DNA from: CAUPWF01 sp964369425
GTDB taxonomy: Bacteria; Bacillota; Clostridia; Lachnospirales; Lachnospiraceae
Reading direction: 5' to 3'
Length of the DNA stretch: 64,000 nt
Assembly (NCBI GenBank): GCA_964369425.1
Contig: CAYJGW010000003.1
Coordinates: 27,017-91,016 of the forward strand
Shown here one piece after another: positions 60,154 to 64,000 of the stretch (position 1 is its first letter; each line of letters begins with the position of its first letter). A model generated the notes under the pieces. That model had not been told where the DNA came from and searched no databases. It saw only the letters and a program-made list of their open reading frames with translations. The translations under genes were made by a program, and so were the position numbers.

Positions 60154-60936
60154 ATGATGAAAAAAGTTCTAACAATTGCAGGTTCTGATTGTAGCGGAGG
60201 TGCTGGAATTCAAGCAGATATAAAAACTATTACAGTTCACAAGATGTATGCTATGAGCGCTATCACTGCACTCACTGCCCAAAACACAACTGGAGTCTAT
60301 GATATTATGGAAGCTAGTCCTGAGTTTGTCAGCAAACAACTGGACTGTATCTTTACAGACATCTTCCCTGATAGCGTAAAAATTGGTATGGTTTCTAATA
60401 TTGAAATCATTCAGACAATCGCTTCTAAATTAAAGGAATACAACGTTAAAAACATCGTAGTTGACCCTGTTATGGTATCAACTAGTGGTCATACTCTGGT
60501 AAGTGAAGCTGCTATTGATTCTATGTTTGAATATCTTTTGCCTTTAGCTACTGTAATCACCCCTAATATTCCTGAGGCCGAGATTTTAGCTGGTATGAAA
60601 ATCTCAAATGAAGAAGACATGATAAAAGCTGGTGAAATCATTTACAATCGAATCCAGACTGCAGTCTTAGTAAAAGGGGGACACCTTGTAAATGATGCAA
60701 CAGACCTACTTTACAACAACGGAAGCTATACATGGTTCTCTTCTGAGCGAATTAAAAATGACAATACCCATGGAACTGGATGTACTTTATCTTCTGCAAT
60801 CGCTTGCAACTTAGCAAATGAATCTTCCTTAGAAGAAAGTGTGCAAAAGTCAAAAGACTATCTATGTGGAGCACTTCGTGCGAATTTAAACTTAGGAAAA
60901 GGTAGTGGTCCCTTAGAACACAACTACCTTCTATAA
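60154..60936 (+). CDS. thiD: Hydroxymethylpyrimidine/phosphomethylpyrimidine kinase
   Basis: 260 residues, a ribokinase-fold enzyme that phosphorylates HMP twice for thiamine synthesis. GSDCSGGAGIQADIKT (about 9-24; Cys in place of the common Ser), VDPVMVSTSGH, LVKGGHL and the anion hole NTHGTGCTLSSAIA are present. No TPP riboswitch or other thi gene is nearby. A pyridoxal-kinase activity is possible for stand-alone ThiD proteins. Last gene of the plus-strand operon. Confidence 0.92.
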   Translation: MMKKVLTIAGSDCSGGAGIQADIKTITVHKMYAMSAITALTAQNTTGVYDIMEASPEFVSKQLDCIFTDIFPDSVKIGMVSNIEIIQTIASKLKEYNVKNIVVDPVMVSTSGHTLVSEAAIDSMFEYLLPLATVITPNIPEAEILAGMKISNEEDMIKAGEIIYNRIQTAVLVKGGHLVNDATDLLYNNGSYTWFSSERIKNDNTHGTGCTLSSAIACNLANESSLEESVQKSKDYLCGALRANLNLGKGSGPLEHNYLL

Positions 60937-60943
60937 TATATAT

Positions 60944-60976
60944 AGCTGCTACTTCTTTTTGCGTAGCAGCTTTTTT
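60944..60976 (+). terminator. Terminator after thiD
   Basis: A 9-bp stem AGCTGCTAC / GTAGCAGCT (60944-60952, 60963-60971) with a 10-nt loop, then six T. Confidence 0.93.
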
Positions 60977-60981
60977 AATCC

Positions 60982-62142
60982 CTACTTCTTTACTTTCTTT
61001 AACATCATCTCATACATAAATACTAATCCGAACAATATCACACCAATATATACTGGATATGTCGAAAAACTAATGCTATTACCAATCATTCCGAATATTG
61101 GTGGAACTACCAAAATTCCTGTGTAAGCTGAAGCCATTTGAACACCTGTGATAGCTTGCGAATTCTTTGCCCCAAAATTATCCGGTGTAGAATGGATAAT
61201 ACAAGGATATACTGGAGAGGAACCTAGTCCTACTAACATAATTCCAATCAATGCAACAGTATTCCCTAAAGGAAGTAATAATACACAGACTCCAATTGCC
61301 ATGATTGCGCACCCACCTCGAATCATCTGAGTGTCATTAAACTTCATCGTTATAAATCCGCTGATACCTCGTCCTATTGTAATTCCTAGATAGAATAATG
61401 CTCCAAATCCCGCTGCAACTTCTGGATCAATACCTTTTTCATATACCAAATAACTTGTTGCCCACATTCCTGTTGTTGATTCTAGTGCACAGAAACAAAA
61501 AAATGCCATTGCAATCTGTTTTACTCCTGGTATCGCAAAGATTTCCTTTAAACTCAATGTTCTTTTGCTCGTCTCGTTCTCTGCACTCTTATCACCGTTT
61601 AACTTCCAAATTCTAGCACTAGCAAATAATATGATTGATAGTACTGCTTGTATTCCAAATAAAATCATATAAGCTGTACTATAAGAATGTTGCATAGAAA
61701 GTGCCAAACTCATAATATATGGACCTGTAGTAGCTCCTACTCCCCACATACAATGCAACCAACTCATATGTCTACTCTCGTAGTTGACCGCTACATAATT
61801 ATTCAGCGCTGCATCTACCCCACCTGCTCCAAGACCGTAAGGAATTGCACAAAGACACAATAAGAAATAAGTTGGACTAAGCGCAAACCCAAGCATAGAA
61901 ACCGCTGTAATAGCAACACTAATCGCTGTAATCTTATGTACTCCTATCTTATTAATCATACGGTCGCACTGTAGGCTAGATACAATCGTCCCTGCCGCAA
62001 TAATAATTGAAATCACTCCCATTGATGCTACTGATACTTCTAATTCTGTGCTAATAACAGGCCAAGCTGATCCCAAAGCTGCATCCGGAAGTCCTAAGCT
62101 GATAAACGCTAAATAAATAAGTGCTAATAACAAACTTGCCAT
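60982..62142 (-). CDS. MFS transporter
   Basis: 386 residues with about 12 hydrophobic segments. SLGLPDAALGSAWPVI at the N-terminus and GAGGVDAALNNYVAVNY in the fourth to fifth helix recall the fucose-permease-like (FucP/FPR) sugar branch, as does LGSSPVYPCIIHSTP later. The substrate is not known. It stands alone between thiD (convergent) and the abgT-like gene upstream. Confidence 0.83.
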   Translation of the reverse strand: MASLLLALIYLAFISLGLPDAALGSAWPVISTELEVSVASMGVISIIIAAGTIVSSLQCDRMINKIGVHKITAISVAITAVSMLGFALSPTYFLLCLCAIPYGLGAGGVDAALNNYVAVNYESRHMSWLHCMWGVGATTGPYIMSLALSMQHSYSTAYMILFGIQAVLSIILFASARIWKLNGDKSAENETSKRTLSLKEIFAIPGVKQIAMAFFCFCALESTTGMWATSYLVYEKGIDPEVAAGFGALFYLGITIGRGISGFITMKFNDTQMIRGGCAIMAIGVCVLLLPLGNTVALIGIMLVGLGSSPVYPCIIHSTPDNFGAKNSQAITGVQMASAYTGILVVPPIFGMIGNSISFSTYPVYIGVILFGLVFMYEMMLKKVKK

Positions 62143-62315
62143 CTTCTATCCCATCCCTTTTCTCATTCATTTTATTACATTAGGATAATCATACTTTATT
62201 TTCAAAGAATTTTCTTGCACTATTCCCTCACATAATTGTTCTATATTATCTTTTTATAAAAATTGGGCGTGCCGCACGGAGCATTTCTATGTGATAGAAA
62301 TACAACTTCTCCCTA

Positions 62316-62356
62316 CAAAAAAGAGTATGAATGCTACTATCAGCTTCATACTCTTT
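62316..62356 (-). terminator. Terminator of the AbgT-family gene
   Basis: An 11-bp stem AAGAGTATGAA / TTCATACTCTT (62321-62331, 62345-62355) with a 13-nt loop, then six U on the minus strand. Confidence 0.92.
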
Positions 62357-62375
62357 ATAATTTCTTGATTTTATT

Positions 62376-63884
62376 TTACGGAATATACTCCATCACTGTA
62401 TCGATACCAATATCCAATCCAAATGCCATCCAAATCGCTAGCATAATACTCCACGAGATCAAAAATGCTATAGAATATGGCAACATTGTTGATATCAACG
62501 TTCCAAATGATGCCTTTTTATCATACTTCTGTAAATACACAATAATCATTGCAAAGTATGACATCAATGGCGATATGATATTTGTTGATGAATCTCCAAT
62601 TCTATAGGCCAATTGAGAAAACTCTGGGCTAATTCCAAGTTCCATCAACATCGGTACAAATATTGGCGCTAAAATAGCCCACTTCGCAGATGACGATCCC
62701 ATAAATAAATTGATAAATGCAACGATGATAATAAAGATTATCAGCAAAACCAAATCTGGCGCATTCAAAGTCTGTAAAAATTCAGCGCCTTTTACTGCCA
62801 CCATTGTTCCAAGGTTGGAGTAATTAAAAAATGCTATAAATTGTGCAGCAAAAAATACCAATACTAAATAACCTGACATCCCTGCAAATGATGCACTTAT
62901 CATATTCATGACGTCTGAACTATTTTTAATCGTTCCTACTATTTTCCCATAGATAAATCCTGGAACAAAGAAAATAAGTACAATGATTGGAACAATTCCT
63001 GCACCTAAGAAAATATCCTTACCAAGTACAAAATATAATCCTACTGTAAGAAGCGCACCTAACACCAATCCTAGAACAGAGTATTTCAACCCTTTTCTTT
63101 CTAGATCTGTTATCTCATCTAACGTTCCTTTAAAATCCCCCTTGTATTCACCTAATCTTGGCTCTACAATTTTCTCTGTAACAATCGCTCCAACTATAGT
63201 AATTAAAAACGTGGATGCAAACATAAACCAATAATTCCCTAATGTCTGCACTTCGTATGCTGGATTTGTAATATTAGCCGCTTCTTGTGTCAATCCTGCT
63301 AAAAGTGGATCGAGTGAACTTGGTAATAAGTTCGCCGAAAACCCTCCAGATACTCCGGCAAATGCAGCAGCCAAACCTGCAATTGGATTTCTCCCAAATG
63401 ATATAAATATCATCGCCGCTAGAGGTGGTAATACAATATACCCTGCATCAGAAGCTACATTTGACATAACTCCTAAAAATACAACCATCATAGTCACCAA
63501 TCTCTTAGGTGTTTTTTCTGCAACACTTCTAAGTGAAATGGCAATAAATCCTGACTGTTCTGCAACACCGATACCAACCAGTGCTACCAACACTGTTCCA
63601 AGTGGCGTGAATCCTGTAAAGTTTGATACCAAACTACTAAAAATGTACTGAATTCCTTCTACAGATAACAATGATTTTGCACTTGCTGTAACTTCTTGTA
63701 CTTGATAGACATCCTCTACCTTTACAAGCCCTTCATATGTAACTGACCAGCCAAATACTGATCCGATAGCTGAGATTCCCATGACGATTAAAGACATGAT
63801 CAAAAACAGCATTCCTGGGTGTGGGAGTTTATTCCCTACACGTTCAATAAGGTTTAATAAACCTCCTTTTTTTTCCTCTTTCAC
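62376..63884 (-). CDS. AbgT-family transporter
   Basis: About 502 residues with many hydrophobic segments. The GTG at 63884 is chosen because AGGAGG lies 9-10 nt upstream; an ATG 12 codons earlier precedes that site. VGNKLPHPGMLFLIMS at the start, GVSGGFSANLLPSSLDPLLAGLTQ, and GSSSAKWAILAPIFVPMLMELGISPEFSQLAYRIGDSSTN fit the AbgT (p-aminobenzoyl-glutamate) family, whose members import p-aminobenzoyl-glutamate or export sulfonamides. The cargo here is not shown. Confidence 0.92.
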   Translation of the reverse strand: MKEEKKGGLLNLIERVGNKLPHPGMLFLIMSLIVMGISAIGSVFGWSVTYEGLVKVEDVYQVQEVTASAKSLLSVEGIQYIFSSLVSNFTGFTPLGTVLVALVGIGVAEQSGFIAISLRSVAEKTPKRLVTMMVVFLGVMSNVASDAGYIVLPPLAAMIFISFGRNPIAGLAAAFAGVSGGFSANLLPSSLDPLLAGLTQEAANITNPAYEVQTLGNYWFMFASTFLITIVGAIVTEKIVEPRLGEYKGDFKGTLDEITDLERKGLKYSVLGLVLGALLTVGLYFVLGKDIFLGAGIVPIIVLIFFVPGFIYGKIVGTIKNSSDVMNMISASFAGMSGYLVLVFFAAQFIAFFNYSNLGTMVAVKGAEFLQTLNAPDLVLLIIFIIIVAFINLFMGSSSAKWAILAPIFVPMLMELGISPEFSQLAYRIGDSSTNIISPLMSYFAMIIVYLQKYDKKASFGTLISTMLPYSIAFLISWSIMLAIWMAFGLDIGIDTVMEYIP

Positions 63885-63961
63885 GAAAAAAGACCTCCTA
63901 TATTTTCTTGGACATCTCATTCAATTAATTTATAAAACCAACTTTTTTACGTCCATCGCAT

Positions 63962-63990
63962 ATTGTACCTTACTTGATAGAAAAAGTCTA
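63962..63990 (-). promoter_or_regulatory. Candidate promoter of the AbgT-family gene
   Basis: Minus-strand TACAAT (63967-63962) with TAGACT (63990-63985) 17 nt upstream, about 78 nt before the start codon. The -35 is weak. Confidence 0.4.
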
Positions 63991-64000
63991 TATTCTTTTT

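Noticed and set aside
62263..62607. 114-codon plus-strand open frame at the 3' end of the AbgT-family gene
   Set aside because: It crosses the terminator hairpin and runs antisense into the transporter gene; no ribosome site.
1..64000. CRISPR array, rRNA or tRNA gene, prophage, complete insertion sequence
   Set aside because: No spaced identical direct repeats, cloverleaf, rRNA signatures, phage genes or transposase were seen on either strand.

Overview
The window is low-GC Firmicutes DNA, most probably from an anaerobic member of the Clostridia and, judging by gene content and order, the family Lachnospiraceae. The evidence is AT-rich DNA with purine-rich Shine-Dalgarno sites, a trimeric NADH-linked [FeFe] hydrogenase, cdaA-cdaR, ymfI-like and UMF1-family genes, a T-box in front of pheST, and no respiratory genes. 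The family assignment is an inference. Most genes lie on the minus strand; two blocks (about 28.0-31.1 kb and 56.5-60.9 kb) lie on the plus strand.

Layout. 0-7 kb: a CASTOR/POLLUX-like ion channel fragment, a degenerate GH3-like membrane protein, an SDR reductase, glyA, an HtrA protease and a cohesin-domain membrane protein. 7-12 kb: a nucleotidyltransferase, HPr, the c-di-AMP pair cdaR-cdaA and two membrane proteins. 12-21 kb: comF, recD2, mreB, and uvrBA with a likely LexA box. 21-22.6 kb: a queuosine-precursor salvage operon (YhhQ-type transporter plus a radical-SAM protein resembling queuine lyase) behind a preQ1-I-like leader. 22.7-31.1 kb: an electron-bifurcating-type hydrogenase operon, divergent from a five-gene operon that encodes a sensory-type [FeFe]-hydrogenase-like protein with two DRTGG proteins, an RsbW-like ATPase and a PHP phosphoesterase. 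31-39.9 kb: queA, an RDD protein, sppA, T-box-pheS-pheT, a YihY protein and a SpoIID protein. 39.9-40.5 kb: a probable 6S RNA gene and a 173-bp MITE with perfect 14-bp inverted ends and an 8-bp target duplication. 40.5-49.5 kb: pckA, a small membrane protein, thrC, leuCD, nucleoside salvage (punA, cdd, deoB) and a PHP protein. 49.5-56.4 kb: an Uup-like ABC-F protein, a ~600-nt apparently non-coding transcription unit, a UMF1 transporter, a zinc-dependent phospholipase C-like protein, and a GntR-controlled ABC transporter. 56.5-64 kb: an ABC exporter, a GNAT protein, a two-domain flavoprotein, thiD, an MFS transporter and an AbgT transporter.

Most unusual parts. (1) The 51.5-52.1 kb locus has its own promoter and intrinsic terminator, no convincing ORF, and three hairpins at an exact 38-nt period whose stems differ but still pair; it is a candidate large structured RNA. 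(2) The divergent metabolic and sensory hydrogenase operons look like a hydrogen- or redox-sensing module beside its probable target. (3) The MITE sits between pckA and the 6S promoter. (4) The preQ1-type leader in front of the salvage operon carries an SD followed by an AUG-UAA start-stop. Functions are read from motifs and family knowledge; no database search was run.
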